Assembly (NCBI GenBank): GCA_025175895.1
Contig: CM046003.1
Location: forward strand, 28,789,245 to 28,853,244
Reading direction: 5' to 3'
Origin: Wurfbainia villosa
Taxonomy: Eukaryota > Streptophyta > Magnoliopsida > Zingiberales > Zingiberaceae
DNA length: 64,000 nt
Within the stretch, counting starts at the first letter, position 1, and each line of letters starts with the position of its first letter. Of the stretch, positions 1-15,390 are shown piece by piece. The position numbers and the translations under genes were made by a program. The notes under the pieces were generated by a model. It searched no databases and was not told where the DNA came from. It saw nothing but the letters and a program-made list of their open reading frames with translations.

Positions 1-154
1 AGGTCAAAGTGACTAGATGCTAGGTAGGTTGAAGTCTAGGTAAGTCAAGGATGACCGGATGTTAGGTGATAGATGTTTTGGCAAGTCAAGAGTGATCGAA
101 TGCTAGGTGGCTAAAGTTTTCGTAGGTCAAAAGTGACTGGATTCTAAGCGCGAG
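1..154. repeat. 41-bp tandem repeat
   Basis: Three exact-length 41-bp monomers (1-41, 42-82, 83-123) and a partial fourth (124-154) can be read directly. Each starts with a variant of aRgtcaa followed by gtgactRgatgctaggt. The array is cut at 155, where the LTR of element A begins, so it was probably the pre-existing target. It may be longer to the left of the window. No coding potential seen. Confidence 0.85.
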
Positions 155-2249
<2,095 letters not shown>

Positions 2250-2285
2250 ATCCCTTATACCTTATAAAAGTTTCGTCCTCGAAAC

Positions 2286-2960
2286 TTAGAACAGCTCGGG
2301 GTACTTTTGCTTCATGTCATCCTCATATTCCCAGGTTGCTTCTTCAACCCTTTGACTTTGTCATAAGACTTTTACTAACGGTATTTCTTTATTTTCGTAG
2401 TTTCCTGACTGCTCGATCTATTATCTGAATAGGTCAACTTTCATAACTTAGATCTGTCTGAATCTGTACCGTCTGTGGCTCAATCACTTGGTTGGTGTCT
2501 GGGACGTGCTTCTTAAGCATTGAAACATGAAATACATTATGGATAGCTGACATTTCCTGTTGTAGCTCTAGCTCATAAGCTACCTTACCAACTCTCTTGG
2601 TGATCAGGTAGGGGCCTACATATCTGGGACTTAACTTGCCTTTCTTCCCAAATCTCATTTCCCCTTTCATAGGAGCTACCTTAATGAACACTGAATCTCT
2701 GACTTGGAACTCTAGGGGTCTGCGTCGGACATCACACAGAATCCTTCTCACGACTTTGGCGCCTCTATCCTTTGGCGTATGTTCTTTATAGCTTTGGTGG
2801 CGTCATCTATAAAATCAGTCTTGAGTCCCATTTCTTTCTTATTGCCACCCTCATACCAACAAATAGGTGATGTACATCTCCTTCCATACAAGGCTTCGTA
2901 AGGTGTCATTTCAATTGTGGTTTGATAACTATTATTATAGGCAAACTCTGCCAAACACAA
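2286..2960 (-). pseudogene. Gypsy A integrase C-terminus and chromodomain, broken
   Basis: On the minus strand, 2434-2960 carries the post-core integrase region in two overlapping frames, including the conserved block around GPYLITKRVGKVAYELELP-like residues (here ending LQQ) and HNVFHVSMLKKHVPD, the SH3-like fold of chromovirus integrases. Downstream to a stop at 2286-2288 is a stretch with IIDRAVRKLR followed, after a one-base frameshift and a stop, by EEATWEYEDDMKQKYPELF. The latter is the signature of a group II chromodomain, which in this family targets integration to heterochromatin. The frameshift between 2748 and 2751 and those in the tail make it non-functional. The call is firm for the family and weaker for the exact chromodomain boundaries. 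Confidence 0.8.
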
Positions 2961-3540
2961 ATATTTGCACCAACTTCCCTTAAAAATCTAAGGCACAAGC
3001 TCTGAGCATATCCTCTAAAATCTGATTCACTCTTTCTGTTTGCCCATCTGTCTGAGGATGAAATGCAGTGCTGAATCGTAGCTTAGTGCTGAGGGCTATT
3101 TGAACACACTCCCAGAAGTGTGAAGTGAAGCGACTATCTCTATCAGAGATAATGGTCTTAGGTACTCCATGCAGTCTAATCACTTCCTTGACATATAACT
3201 GGGCTAACTGTTCCATGGAGTATGATATTCTGATAGGCATGAAGTGAGCAGACTTTGTCAATCTATCGACAACTACCCAAATAGAATCGTAGCCATTGGT
3301 TATTTTGGGCAGTCCTACTATGAAGTCCATGGCTAGTTCCTTTCACTTCCATTCTGGAATCTGGATAGGCTGTAGAACTCCTCCTGGTCTCTGGTGTTCG
3401 ACTTTCACTCTCTGACATGTCAAACAAGCGCTAACATACTTAGCCATGTCCCTCTTCATACCAAGCCACCAGAATTTCCCTTTCATATCTTGATACATCT
3501 TGGTGGATCCAGGATGCATCGAATATGGGGTCTCATGAGC
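2961..3540 (-). pseudogene. Gypsy A integrase core and zinc domain
   Basis: The 116-codon open piece at 2980-3330 holds the retroviral integrase core with all three acidic residues visible: D in MDFIVGLPK, D in IISDRDSRFT and E in DGQTERVNQ. Between 3331 and 3540 the zinc-binding domain can be read on the same strand (AHETPYSMHPG with two His, then CLTCQRVK with two Cys). A stop at 3538-3540 and further breaks on either side prevent a continuous polyprotein. In the intact family this enzyme inserts the cDNA into chromosomal DNA. Confidence 0.88.
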
Positions 3541-5253
3541 TTATTCTAGGATCTTCTTTCTTAAGTCTGGGTCGTTGGGGATACATAGGCGTTCACCCAA
3601 ATATAATACCCCATTATCAGAGACACAGAATCCTTCATCCTTCCCTTCTTGGATCTCTTGCTTGATCCTTTGGATGCTAGGATCTTTGTCCTGTCTCGCT
3701 AATATATCCTCAAACAGTGTAGTTACTATGGTCAAGGCAGAGAGCTGTCTAGAAATGATCTCAACTCCAAAATTTATTATCTCTTTCTCCAATGGTTGGG
3801 ATAGTGTTTCTAGGGACATCAAAGTGGCGCATGATTTTCTACTCATCGCGTCTACTACTTTGTTTGCCTTTCCAGGATGGTAGTGGATTTCACAGTCAGA
3901 GTTCTTTACTAGCTCAAGTCATCTGTGCTGTCGCATATTCAGATCCTTCTGAGTGAAGAAATACATCAAACTCTGGTGATTTGTGTAAATCTTATATTGG
4001 ACTCCATATAAGTAATATCTCCAAACTTTCAGAGCAAAGACCACTACTGCCAACTCAAGGTCATGAGTGGGATAATTCTTTTCGTAGTCCTTGAGTTGTC
4101 TAGATGCATAAGCAATGACTTTACCCTTTTGCATAAGTACTGCTCCGAGTCCCATCTTGGATGCATCACTATACAGGTCAAATCCCTCATTACTTTCTGG
4201 AAGGGTAAGCACTGGAGCACTTGTGAGTCTCCTCTTTAATTCAAGGAAGATCTTTTCACAATCTTCGGTCCATTCGAAATTCTTGTTCTTTCTGGTAAGA
4301 ACCGTCAATGGTGAAGCTATCCTTGAGAAGTTTTCCATAAACTTTCGATAGTACCCTGCTAATCCGAGGAAACTTCTGACTTCACTGGTATTCTTTGGTT
4401 GACCCAAATTACTGACTGCTTCTATCATTGTCGGGTCTACCATAACTCCATCTTTTGAAATAATATGACCCAGAAATGATATTCGATCAAGCCAAAACTC
4501 ACACTTGGAGAACTTTGCATATAATTATCTTTGCTGAAGGGTCTACAAGACTGTCTTCAAGTGTTCGACATGTTCTTCCTGGGTTCTCGAGTAGATAAGG
4601 ATGTCGTCAATGAAAACGACCACAAACTTATCAAGGTACTCCTTAAATATCCGATTCATCAAGTCCATAAACATAGCGGGTGCATTTGTCACTCTGAAGG
4701 GCATGACCACGAACTCATAGTGTCCATACCTCATTCGGAAGGCTATTTTCGGTATATCTTCCTATTTAACTCTTACTTGATGATAACCAGACCGCAAGTC
4801 AATCTTGGAGAAGACTGTGGCTCCCCTCAATTGATCAAATAAATCCTCTATCCTTGGCAAAGGATATCTGTTCTTGATTGTCACTTGATTCAAGGCTCAA
4901 TAGTCTATGCACATCCTCATAGACCCACCTTTATTTTTCACGAACAACACTGGAGCTCCCCACGGGGAATGACTAGGGCGGATGAATCCCTTATCTAATA
5001 ACTCCCGTAATTTTTCCTGAAGCTCTTTTAATTCAACTGGAGTCATACGATAGGGTGCTTTTGAGATTGGGTTGGTACTAGGAATAAGCTCAATCTCAAA
5101 CTCAACTTCCCTTCTAGGTGCTAGTCCTGGTAGCTCGTCAGGAAATACTTCTGGGTAGTCACATACGATTAGGACTTCTTCTAGCTTTTGGCTTCTTTCT
5201 TGCTTAGTATCAACTATATGTGCTAAATACCCAGTGCATCCACTAGCTAGCAT
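3541..5253 (-). pseudogene. Gypsy A reverse transcriptase and RNase H
   Basis: Minus-strand pieces at 4897-5253, 4543-4734, 3919-4443 and 3541-3846 follow the usual order. The reverse transcriptase start (PYRMTPVELKELQ, then MRMCIDY), the catalytic FIDDILIYS box and the connection GYYRKFM are all present. RNase H keeps LYSDASKMGLGAVLMQ (Asp) and HDLELAVVVFALKVWR (Glu), but the third acidic position reads YTNHQSL, where relatives have Asp instead of Asn. The frame is stopped at 4897-4899 (Arg expected, TGA found) and 3919-3921 (Trp expected, TGA found), among others. Both are C-to-T type changes. Non-functional. Confidence 0.9.
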
Positions 5254-5592
5254 CTTCTAAGCTTCCATGGAAGACAAGAACTTCTTAGTCTTCTTCCTTG
5301 GTTCTCTAATAAACTCAAATTTGGCCTCGGTCTCGGGTTGGAATACTACCCTTCGCTTACGACACTCAATGGAAGCACCATACTTGCTAAGAAAGTCCAT
5401 TCAAAAGATGACATCATAGTCGTGCATGTCCAGCAAGATCAAATCACTATAAAGCTCTATGTCTGAAATTTTGACAGGCACGACACGCAACCAGTGTGTA
5501 GATGTCATTGTTTCACCCGAAGGTAGGGTCGTTAAAAATTTAATATCTAAGATATCCAGAGTTATATCTATCTTCTTAACAAATACCATAGA
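5254..5592 (-). pseudogene. Gypsy A protease, C-terminal part
   Basis: The minus-strand frame ending around 5401 carries LLDMHDYDVIF, then after that GMDFLSKYGASIEC, the distal part of the retropepsin domain common to chromoviruses. The proximal part with the DTGA active site lies 9.1 kb away at 14704-14780, because element B inserted inside this gene. The 5-bp duplication ATAGA (5588-5592 and 14704-14708) marks the split. Confidence 0.85.
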
Positions 5593-8500
5593 TGTCACGC
5601 CCCGATGGAGTCCCCGCCCGACAAAAATCCGGCAGTATCTCCCCTGTACAGGTGACAATGCCAATTTTCATACAAGGCCTACACGACCACTATACATCGG
5701 TCAACACGACCGGAATCCAAACACTCATGCAGATAATAAAATAGGCCTCTGGCCATCAACCAAAATAGATAGGTAACATCTATCACAACTAGACTTACCC
5801 CTTCTGCCATCTGGGCAGGAATACTCAACCAAAACCAATCCGAACAAAATCTGAATAAGGTCCATAAGGACGCCAAAAATCCACGAATACAAATATCCAA
5901 CTCCAATCCTAAACATGTCCTCTAATCAAAATATCCAAACCATAGAAACAAATAACAAATAAAAACTTTCACGACAAGTGGGGTTTGGTAGCTGGACTCT
6001 CCTGACAACTTCATCCTGAAATAGATATAAATTAACGGGGTAAGTTCAAAGAACTCAGCGGGTATAGTCGATATGCAAAGTAAGATATAGCTAACAATAG
6101 AAATCATGCCAGTACAGTCTCACATATAAGGTAAGCAAGAAATAAATGCAAAAGGACTGTACTCACCTGAATCTCCTACCCTGATATAGGAGCATGTGCC
6201 CTACTATAAGAGATAAAGTCATCACCATATACGAATATGAATCCTGTATGCATGGCAATCATATGCAACATCCAAGGCATCAATAAAATAATGCAACAAA
6301 CACAATACAAATGCAATCCGTGCAAATGACATGGTGACCCCTGATGCCAGTCAGCCGCCTCACACGCGATGGTGAAGCCGAGTGGGTAGGGCTATGACAA
6401 CTGTGCACTCTGCCATCACTGCTCCTGAGTGCCCGAGTGGACAGGATGTTGTCGGAGTGCACCTATCCTCCTTCCCCAAACAGAGTGGGGGAGCTAAGCT
6501 CTCATCTCCCAGTGTCATAGACCAGAGGAGGGATCCTTGCCCGCTACCACGCTGCCTCATCGCTACCCCTGAGCGAACCAGCGGAGCCTGACAGAGCAAC
6601 TGCACACGCCCTCCTGATGTACCACTAACCATGAGTGGCAGCATGTGCAGGCCATGTAACTGACTGCGGGCTCAACTATAAAGGAACCCCGTCCAGCCAG
6701 CATGCAATCATGCAAGATGGTGCATGATACTAAAGCATGTAAATCCAACCAAATACACCTATCCGAATAATATGCACAATCAATATGTACATATCCATAA
6801 ACCAAGTAACTATGATCCAAATAAAATAGGGAAGATATAATCATATCCTATCACATGCATGTATCAAGTAGGCACCAAAAACATGCTAGGCATATAAACA
6901 TGAAAATTATTGCAAGCTATCCTAACTAGCATATCAACTTGACTATATCTAAAAGATAAGTCAAAATACCCGCCTGATAAAATATCCGCAAAAAGAACCA
7001 GATCGTCACGACCGAGGACCTGCCTCTTGACCGAAACCTGCATATAGCATAACTATTGTTAGGCACACAAATATCATTCACCGACAAATATAATACTTAA
7101 TCGACTCCTTCCATAACCAATTAATCCAAAGTAAATCCATCAAATCCAAGCACACAACAACGTGCTCGAATCGAATCCTACATCGACCTCATATCCGATC
7201 CACTAAATTGATTTAGTTATCCTATTTAACCTAATCAATCCTCCATACATAATTACAGAACCGATCAACATCACACTGAACTCAACAACCCAGATCATAA
7301 AACCAAAGTATAGACCACTGTTAATAACCTGTAATTAAATTAAAATCATCCTGTATGTAATCCAACCAATCAATCACAGCCATTCCCATTACAGCAATGG
7401 AATTTAACAACATCCTAAATAAATCTGTCATTTTCCTCAAGCCTAGTTCACAACTCCACAATAATATACAGAACATCTCATCGATCAGAAGTATAAATCC
7501 AACCTAACCCTAGGTGACATACACACAGCTCAACCAAACCTTACCTCAAACTCGATACAATCCTTGGATCCCACAATTTGGCATCTACAATCCATTTCCA
7601 GCCATTAACAACTCACCTAACGATAAACTCGCAGCTGAGCAACATCCCAATTACAACCATACATCCCTAAACGGAACCTCATAGCTTCAATTCTCCACAC
7701 TGCCACAACCCCTGTAATTCACAGAATCAAAATGGACCGAAAGAAAACAATGAAGTCAAGACATATACCAACAATAGGAGCTACGATGGCGTCACCTTCT
7801 TTATCCCCTGTTCATCGGCACCAGACCACTACCCAAAACACTGATCGAGCTCAACAAAGGGAGGATGCATAACTATAACCTAGATCCCGTCCAAGGTAAG
7901 AGGAAATCGGCTCTTACCTAACTACCGCGGCAATTGGGGCAGAGATTACTCCAAATCAAGTTGAACTGGTGCTGCTACCGATTCCCTGCTCGAATTGAGC
8001 ACTCTCCCTAAACACCCCGGCGGCACTGCTCGGTAACCTGCGCTCTGGCCAGATCTCCCACCAAGAGAGCGTCGGCAGACATTGGATCGCGGATCTTTGG
8101 ACAGCTGCAGAGATCGATCTCTGGCGTGGGTGGATAAAGGCGCGGAGTAGCCATGGATGTAGTTGTTTGCAGGTGGTAGTCGTGACTGATCACAAAGTTG
8201 GTCGTAGTGTCCACGAAAATTGTCGCACGCCGAGGCGAAGGCTGGCATCGACGATTGAAGGTAGGCCGAAGAGGAGAACTGAAATCGAAGAACGGGCAAC
8301 GTCGAGCTTGAGCGGCGGTCGCGACGTCGGGTTGGACACAAGAGAGGGGAAAACGAAGAAGGGAGGAGAGATAGGCGGTGCTCGAGCGAGATCGAGAAAG
8401 TTGCGTGAGGGAGAGGAAGAGAAACTGAAAGAAAAAAACGTGTGCGTACAGTGAGGAAACGCCGAATGGTAGAGTTAAGGATTTTTTTTTAATTAATCGG

Positions 8501-8629
8501 GCTGGATTTCTTTAACGTGTTGGGCTTGAAACCCAATAAGCCATCAGCCTAAGATCCAATTAAATCTAGATCATTAACTTTAATCCCATAATCATATTAT
8601 CCTTTAGAAATTATTTGTGGTATTTTACA
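5593..8629 (-). repeat. 3' LTR of element B
   Basis: 3037 bp, starts TGTCACGCCCCGATGGAGTC and ends GTGGTATTTTACA. It matches 11716-14703 along its whole length, with several small indels (for example around 6303-6360, where it carries extra sequence relative to the right copy). GC-rich part at 7950-8450 with a minus-strand open frame that is also present in the right copy; I regard it as LTR leader sequence, not a gene. Confidence 0.9.
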
Positions 8630-11600
8630 TTCTCCCCCACTAAAAAAAATTGGGTCCCCAAATTTCTTACTCAAGTATGAGTACGAGATGTGACAACTAC
8701 CATCTCAGGCATCTGGAGACAAGTCACACCTCAAGTGACCAAGTGGGTTACTGATATCCCCCAAAATCTATCACACCTGCTTCCAGCAGCCCTTCCAAAG
8801 TATGAATAGTATCTTTATATCGACCACCTATCAAATAGTACATTATTGTACCAGAGTGGAGCTCTAGATCTGTAACATGTTAAAGACTATGCCATAATCC
8901 TAAAGTAAATCCTGAATCGCTATTGCATACAATACTTAAAGATACTCCATGAACTGAAAATCTCCACAGTATAACCTATCCAGCGATCCAACAAACTCAT
9001 CGTATGGATCGGAAGAAAATGAGCGGACTTAGCTAATCATACTAAGTCCTTTTCGAATTCTAAATAATCTCTCAACACTGTCCATCATACTAGGCTATCA
9101 CTTCCATATCGGTACAGAACCTTGCTGATTAATAGTATTCCACCTTTACTAGTTGACACACTGAACACCAAACTGCCAAGTCAACTAAGTTCCGCATGAC
9201 GTCCCACCACGGAGAACGTTTCAAAACTTACGATTTCCCAGATACAATCCTATACATCTGCAACATATAGAACCTATTGCAATCTTCGGCAATACTTATC
9301 AAAATATCATGATAAAGCCTCGTGGCTCTCAAGGTAATACAAAAGGCACTATCTGCAGGCAACGACATGCTACCACGACCGAGACTCGTAGCCAGTCAAG
9401 ATGTCAGGTAGCTATCTAGCCACATACGACATACAAATTCCACTCTCACTAATTCCGAACAAGTAGAGCAAGAGTATAACTCTATGATAGATTCTCTCTA
9501 TCATCACAACAGGGATCTATCTGTTGTCCTAAACCAAAAGTAACTCTTCCTAAATTCGAATGTAACTATGTAACCCACCATTATTCTCGGAGACGGAGAA
9601 ATATTTCCTCACAAGAGAAACCTAATATCAAAAATCCATTCTATCGCACAGAACGGAAGGTGACTGAAAAACTTTACTGACCAATCTCCCTAGTTGCAAC
9701 TATCCGTGTTCTAACAACTTTGTGCAGCTACCCAGTAGCTAGTCAAAACCCCATGAGCATTCCGGCTCCTCATCTCTACAAAACAACCAAGTAACTGCTA
9801 AGTCCACGTCATATATATGACAACTCATCTCGTAGTTCCTCATTTGACGTAAACATAGGATACGTCTCGATCAACTACATCAGAAATGTTCCATTCTGTG
9901 AAACATTGCATCCGCATACAACACCCTTCCTTCCACCCGAGAATGATCAAACAACACTGGTGTAAAAGTCAACCATCGTCTGAGCTATGAAACTAGTTTC
10001 ACAAGCTTTAGACCAAGTAAATTCCATCACTTTCCTGGTCTAACCCGTCAGCGATGTAATACCGCTAGAGCATCCTATCCATATCTATGGTAATAATCAA
10101 ATCAATACCAGAAAAATCACCATCTACGGTGGCCGAGTGCTCAACTCCAACTACCACCATCACAAATGATCCAATCGTGTCCAGAATACATGATTTACCA
10201 AATCCCTGGATGACTAAGTCGTCATAAGTCTAACAAGATAATCAAACCTCATACAATTCATACCAAGTATGAAATTGTCACCACTATACACCTACATCCT
10301 CTTTACTCTAGGCTGATGATATATCAATCATCCCTACAACTTTGATAATTGTATGACATCCTGTCACTACAATATCAACACACCAATTATAAATCAATCC
10401 TATAATATACATAGGTATCCTATAGCTGATCTAAATAGATCCTCAATCCACCTTGAAGGATAATCATTTCCTTCTACCACTACCACATTCCATCATTGAT
10501 AATCGATGTATAACCTCAAAGGTCCATCTCTCTTTGAACAACGAGTTCCAGAGCTTCTCAAGAAATAAAATATTGGGACAACAAATATCCCATCCAACAC
10601 CTCCTTTAATTGGAACTTAGATTCTTTCAATTCCCATAGTGTTAAGCAATGCTGATACCAACTAAATTGTCCCCTGGAACAATCGTCTTTCTAACAAATA
10701 CCTCTCGGCATCATCAACCTTGTCAATTTTGAAAGATCGATCGATGACGGTATCTAAGCAACTCGATTTGGCGCTCAGCCAATTGGATGACATTGCTTGG
10801 AGTATATCACAAGCTTCAACAACCTTGTGCGCTTTACACTAGCCCTCAGCCAAAGCACCATAAGTACAAACATTTGGCTCGTAAAATATCATTACCTCTG
10901 TATCGATTAAATTATCACCCAGTAGGGGATCTTCGATATCGAAACTATTTCCGAAATCACTCTGGTCGCCTACTCTACTTGCCTATACAACGGCAAGCCT
11001 AGAAGTTCATCCAACACTACATCTGATTACTCTCGAATTATACAGGCATCCGAGAGACCTTCTTATACCATCATGTCACAAGCATAACCTCCAAGTTAAT
11101 ATCCAAATATCCACATGATATCAACCAAGTCAACTACAACTCAACTCTCTCACCATAATATAACATTTCCATCCACGATTACGAATAGTGATCAATACAC
11201 TAAATGTTATTTCATGTTATCCACTTAACAAATAGCCAATCTAACCTGGAGTATAAACACTACGGCAACTCCGGCTGGTCACCTTGGTGGGTGACCCCTA
11301 CTACGAGTCTGCACATGAGTCAAAACTCTATAGACCCTTCTGGCAACTCCTTAGCCAGAGATCTCACTGTCCTCTTGCGTGGTTACCCTGCACCACGTCT
11401 CGGTGCAGGAGCACGCCCACCTCGTCTCATATCTGTTAAATTATTACAGATGTTACTAGAACAGATGTTACTAGAAGTAATAACATATAAAATTAATCAT
11501 CATACCAATTTCTCCGCAGGAGAGGTCCCGTCGTTGCCAAATCCCCATATTGTCCTCGTCATAAATCCTCGAATTTCCGAAACATAAAAATCGTCGGAAA

Positions 11601-11697
11601 TCCATACCAATCCAAAATTTTCCAAATTGCCTCGTAAAACCTGCCAAACGTGGCGAACTCCGAAAAATACAAAAACCCCTAGGAACTCGAAAACCTG
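8630..11697 (-). pseudogene. Interior of element B with relic gypsy pol
   Basis: Starts at the left with the polypurine tract (8630-8640). No frame is open for more than about 130 codons. Two stretches still align by eye with element A. About 9000-9060 (gagcggacttagctaatc) resembles the integrase stretch near 3240. About 10490-10640 resembles the reverse transcriptase stretch at 4890-5040, with the shared core aacaacGAGTTCCAGAGCT-like. The order (integrase left, reverse transcriptase right) fits the minus strand. Near 11346-11430 there is a GC-richer block in the gag position. It could also be a related but distinct family; a profile search would settle it. Confidence 0.55.
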
Positions 11698-11709
11698 GCT
11701 CTGATACCA
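11698..11709 (-). other. Primer binding site of element B
   Basis: Minus-strand TGGTATCAGAGC, the complement of the initiator-Met tRNA 3' end that primes minus-strand DNA synthesis. It lies 6 bp from the start of the 5' LTR at 11716. Confidence 0.85.
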
Positions 11710-11715
11710 ATAAAT

Positions 11716-14703
11716 TATCACGCCCCGATGGAGTCCCCGCAAGACAAAAATCCAGCAGCATCTCCCCTGTACAGGTGACAATGCCAATTTTCATACAAGG
11801 CCTACACGTCCACTATACATCGGTCAACACGATCGGAATCCAAACACTCATGCAGATAATAAAATAGGCCTCTGGCCATCAACCAAAATAGATAGGTAAC
11901 ATCTATCACAACTAGACTTACCCCTTCTGCCATCTGGGCAGGAATACTCAACCAAAACCAATCCGAACAAAATCTGAATAAGGTCCATAAGGATGCCAAA
12001 AATCCATGAATACAAATATCCAACTCCAATCCTAAACATGTCCTCTAATCAAAATATCCAAACCATAGAAATAAATAACAAATAAAAACTTTCACGACGA
12101 GTGGGGTTTGGTAGCTGGACTTTCCTGACAGCTTCATCCTGAAATAGATATAAATCAACGGGGTAAGTTCAAAGAACTCAGCGGGTATAGTCGATATGCA
12201 AAGTAAGATATAGCTAACAATAGAAATCATGTCAGTACAGTCTCACATATAGGGTAAGCAAGAAATAAATGCAAAAGGACTGTACTCACCTGAATCTCCT
12301 ACCCTAATATAGGAGCATGTGCCCTACTATAAGAGATAAAGTCATCACCATATACGAATATGAATCTTGTATGCATGGCAATCATATGCAACATCTAAGG
12401 CATCAATAAAATAATGCAGCAAACACAATACAAATGCAATCCGTGTAAAGTGCATGCCATGCAAATGACATGGTGAAGCCGAGTGGGTAGGGCTATGACA
12501 ACTGTGCACTCTGCCATCACTGCTCCTGAGTGACCGAGTTGATAGGATGCTGTCGGAGTACACCTATCCTCCTTCCCCAAACAGAGTGAGGGAGCTAAGC
12601 TCTCATCTCCCGGTGTCATAGACCAGAGGAGGGATCCTTGCCCACTACCACACTGCCTCATCGCTACCCATGAGCGGACCAGCGGAGCCTAACAAAGCAA
12701 CTGAACACACCCTCCTGATGTACCACTAACCCATGAGTGGCATGCAGTGTTATGTATGTAATCGGCCATGCTCAACTATAAAGGAAATGCAAGATGGTGC
12801 ATGATACTAAAGCATGTAAATCCAACCAAATACACCTATCCGAATAATATGCACAATCAATATGTACATATCCATAAACCAAGTAACTATGATCCAAATA
12901 AAACAGGGAAGATATAATCATATCTTATCACATACATGTATCAAGTAGGCACCAAAAACATGCTAGGCATATAAACATGAAAATTATTGCAAGCTATCCT
13001 AACTAGCATATCAACTTGACTATATCTAAAAGATAAGTCAAAATACCCGCCTGATAAAATATCCGCAAAAAGAACCAGATCGTCATGACCGGGGACTTGC
13101 CTCTTGACCGAAACCTGCATATAGTATAACTATTGTTAAGCACAAAAATATCATTCACCGACAAATAGAATACTTAATCGACTCCTTTCATAACCAATTA
13201 ATCCAAAGTAAATCCATCAAATCCAAGCACACGACAACGTGCTCGAATCAAATTCTACATCGACCTCATATCCGATCCACTAAATTGATTTAGTTATCCT
13301 ATTTAACCTAATCAATCCTCCATACATAATTACAGAACCGATCAACATCACACTGAACTCAACAACCCATATCATAAAACCAAAGTACAGACCACTGTTA
13401 ATAACCTATAATTAAATTAAAATCATCCTGTATGTAATCCAACCAATCAATCACAGCCACCCCCATTACAGCAATGGAATTTAACAACATCCTAAATAAA
13501 TCCCTCATTTCCTCAAACCTAATTCACAACTCCACAATAATATACAAAACATCTCATCGATCAGAAGTATAAATCCAACCTAACCCTAGGTGACATACAC
13601 ACAGCTCAACCAAACCTTACCTCAAACTCGATCCAATCCTTGGATCCCACAATTTGGCATCTACAATCCATTTCCAGCCGTTAACAACTCACCTAACGAT
13701 AAACTCGCAGCTGAGCAACATCCCAATTACAACCATACATCCCTAAACGGAACCTCATAGCTTCAATTCTCCACACTGCCACAACCCCTGTAATTCACAG
13801 AATCAAAATGGACCGAAAGAAAACAATGAAGTCAAGACATATAACAACAATAGGAGCTACTCCGGCATCACCTCCTTTATCCTCTATTCATCAGCACCAG
13901 ACCACTACCCAAAACACTGATCGAGCTCAACAAAGGGAGGATGCACAACTATAACCTAGATCCCGTCCAAGGTAAGAGGAAACCGGCTCTTACCTAACTA
14001 CCTCGGCAATTGGGGCAGAGATGACTCCAAATAAAGTTGAACTGGTGCTGCTATCGATTCCTTGTTCGAATTGAGCACTCGCCCTAAACACCCCGGCGGC
14101 ACTGCTCGGTAACCTGCGCTCTGGCCGGATCTCCCACCAAGAGAGCGTCGACAAATGCTGGATCACGGATCTTTGGACAGCTGCAGAGATCGATCTCTGG
14201 CGTTGGTGGATAAAGGCGCGGAGTAGCCATGGATGTAGTTGTTTCAGGTGGTAGTCGCGACTGATCGCAAAGTTGGCCGCAGTGTCCACGGAAATTGTCG
14301 CACGCCGAGGCGAAGGATAGCGTCGACGATTGAAGGCAGGCCGAAGAGGAGAATTGAAATCGAAGAACGGGCAACGTCGAGCTTGAGCGGTAGCCGCGAC
14401 GTCGGGTTGGACACAAGAGAGGGGAAAACGAAGAAGGGAGGAGAGATAGGCGGCGCTCGAGCGAGATCGAGAAAGTTGTGCGAGGGAGAGGAAGAGAAAC
14501 TTAAAGAAAAAAATGTGTACGTACAGTGAGGAAACGCCGAACGGTAGAGTTAAGGATTTTTTTTAATTAATCGGGCTAGATTTCTTTAACGTGTTGGGCT
14601 TGAAACCCGATAAGCCATCAGCCCAAGATCCAATTAAATCTAGATCATTAACTTTAATCTCATAATCATATTATCCTTTAGAAATTATTTGTGGTATTTT
14701 ACA
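11716..14703 (-). repeat. 5' LTR of element B
   Basis: 2988 bp copy of 5593-8629. Its inner end reads TATCACGCC where the left copy has TGTCACGCC, a G-to-A change at the terminal dinucleotide. It ends GTGGTATTTTACA and is followed directly by the target duplication ATAGA. Confidence 0.9.
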
Positions 14704-15060
14704 ATAGATATGAAAGAATGGGTTGCCCCAGTATCAAACAGTACGGTAGCATGCTGACTAAGGATAGGTATCTGATCTGTGACTATCGTAGAAGCATTTG
14801 CTACCTCTTCCTTGGTGAGCGAGAAGATTCGGGCATTAGGTGTAACTGATAGGGCCTCCAATTTTTCTTGGATGATGTGAGGACCCTCCAATGCTCCTTG
14901 CATCTGATGTAGCTGAGCTGATCTACCTCCATACTGAGTAGACTGTGGCGGAGGTAGATTGGTCTTGGTGGGGAATGCGAAGTGTCCCTCGACACCACAT
15001 ATATAACACCCACTCATGCCCTGGTGGCAAACTCCTAGATGCTTCCTCTCACACTTAGAA
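14704..15060 (-). pseudogene. Gypsy A gag remnant and protease start
   Basis: The minus-strand frame from about 15017 to 14704 has half a zinc knuckle (CYICGVEGH, with the final Cys lost) followed by the retropepsin active site in LFDTGATHSFIS. In intact relatives a gag of several hundred residues precedes the knuckle. Here only some 400 bp separate it from the primer site, so most of gag was deleted. The protease continues at 5592 on the other side of element B. Confidence 0.75.
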
Positions 15061-15375
15061 TATGTAGGATACGTAGGTTGCTTACTGGCTGAACCTCCCT
15101 TTGTATTATTCCACTATCAGGCTATTATCACTTCTTTTTTTTCATCTTCACATACATATCTAGGTATGCTCTATTACTTACTGTCTATCATCTTCATATA
15201 TATATATATATATATGCAAGCATGTTTAACTCAAAGAGAACATTCTAGGTGAACATGTTTAACTTAAAAGAAGCATTCCTTACTACTCATAAAGTAAATA
15301 AAGCAGATAAATACTTGCTTACTTGGAGGCGGCAGGACTGATGCTCTATGTGTGTGTGACAGAAGGGCGGAACCC
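15061..15375 (-). other. Non-coding leader of gypsy A
   Basis: AT-rich sequence between the gag remnant and the primer site, with a short (TA)n run at about 15193-15214. No protein similarity recognised. The deletion that removed gag must have its junction here or just to the left. Confidence 0.6.
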
Positions 15376-15387
15376 GCTCTGATACCA
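15376..15387 (-). other. Primer binding site of gypsy A
   Basis: Minus-strand TGGTATCAGAGC (initiator-Met tRNA complement), 3 bp from the 5' LTR that begins at 15391. Confidence 0.88.
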
Positions 15388-15390
15388 TCT

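Larger units (their letters stand above)
5593..14703 (-). mobile_element. LTR retrotransposon B, decayed gypsy with 3-kb LTRs
   Basis: Two long LTRs (5593-8629 and 11716-14703) flank a 3.1-kb interior. Target site duplication ATAGA sits at 5588-5592 and 14704-14708, so this is one clean insertion into the protease of element A. The primer site on the minus strand is at 11698-11709 and the polypurine tract next to the left LTR at 8630-8640 (minus-strand GTGGGGGAGAA), so the element runs on the minus strand. The interior has no long open frame, only faint gypsy pol traces. It therefore looks like a large non-coding derivative (LARD-like) or simply an old decayed copy. Confidence 0.92.
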
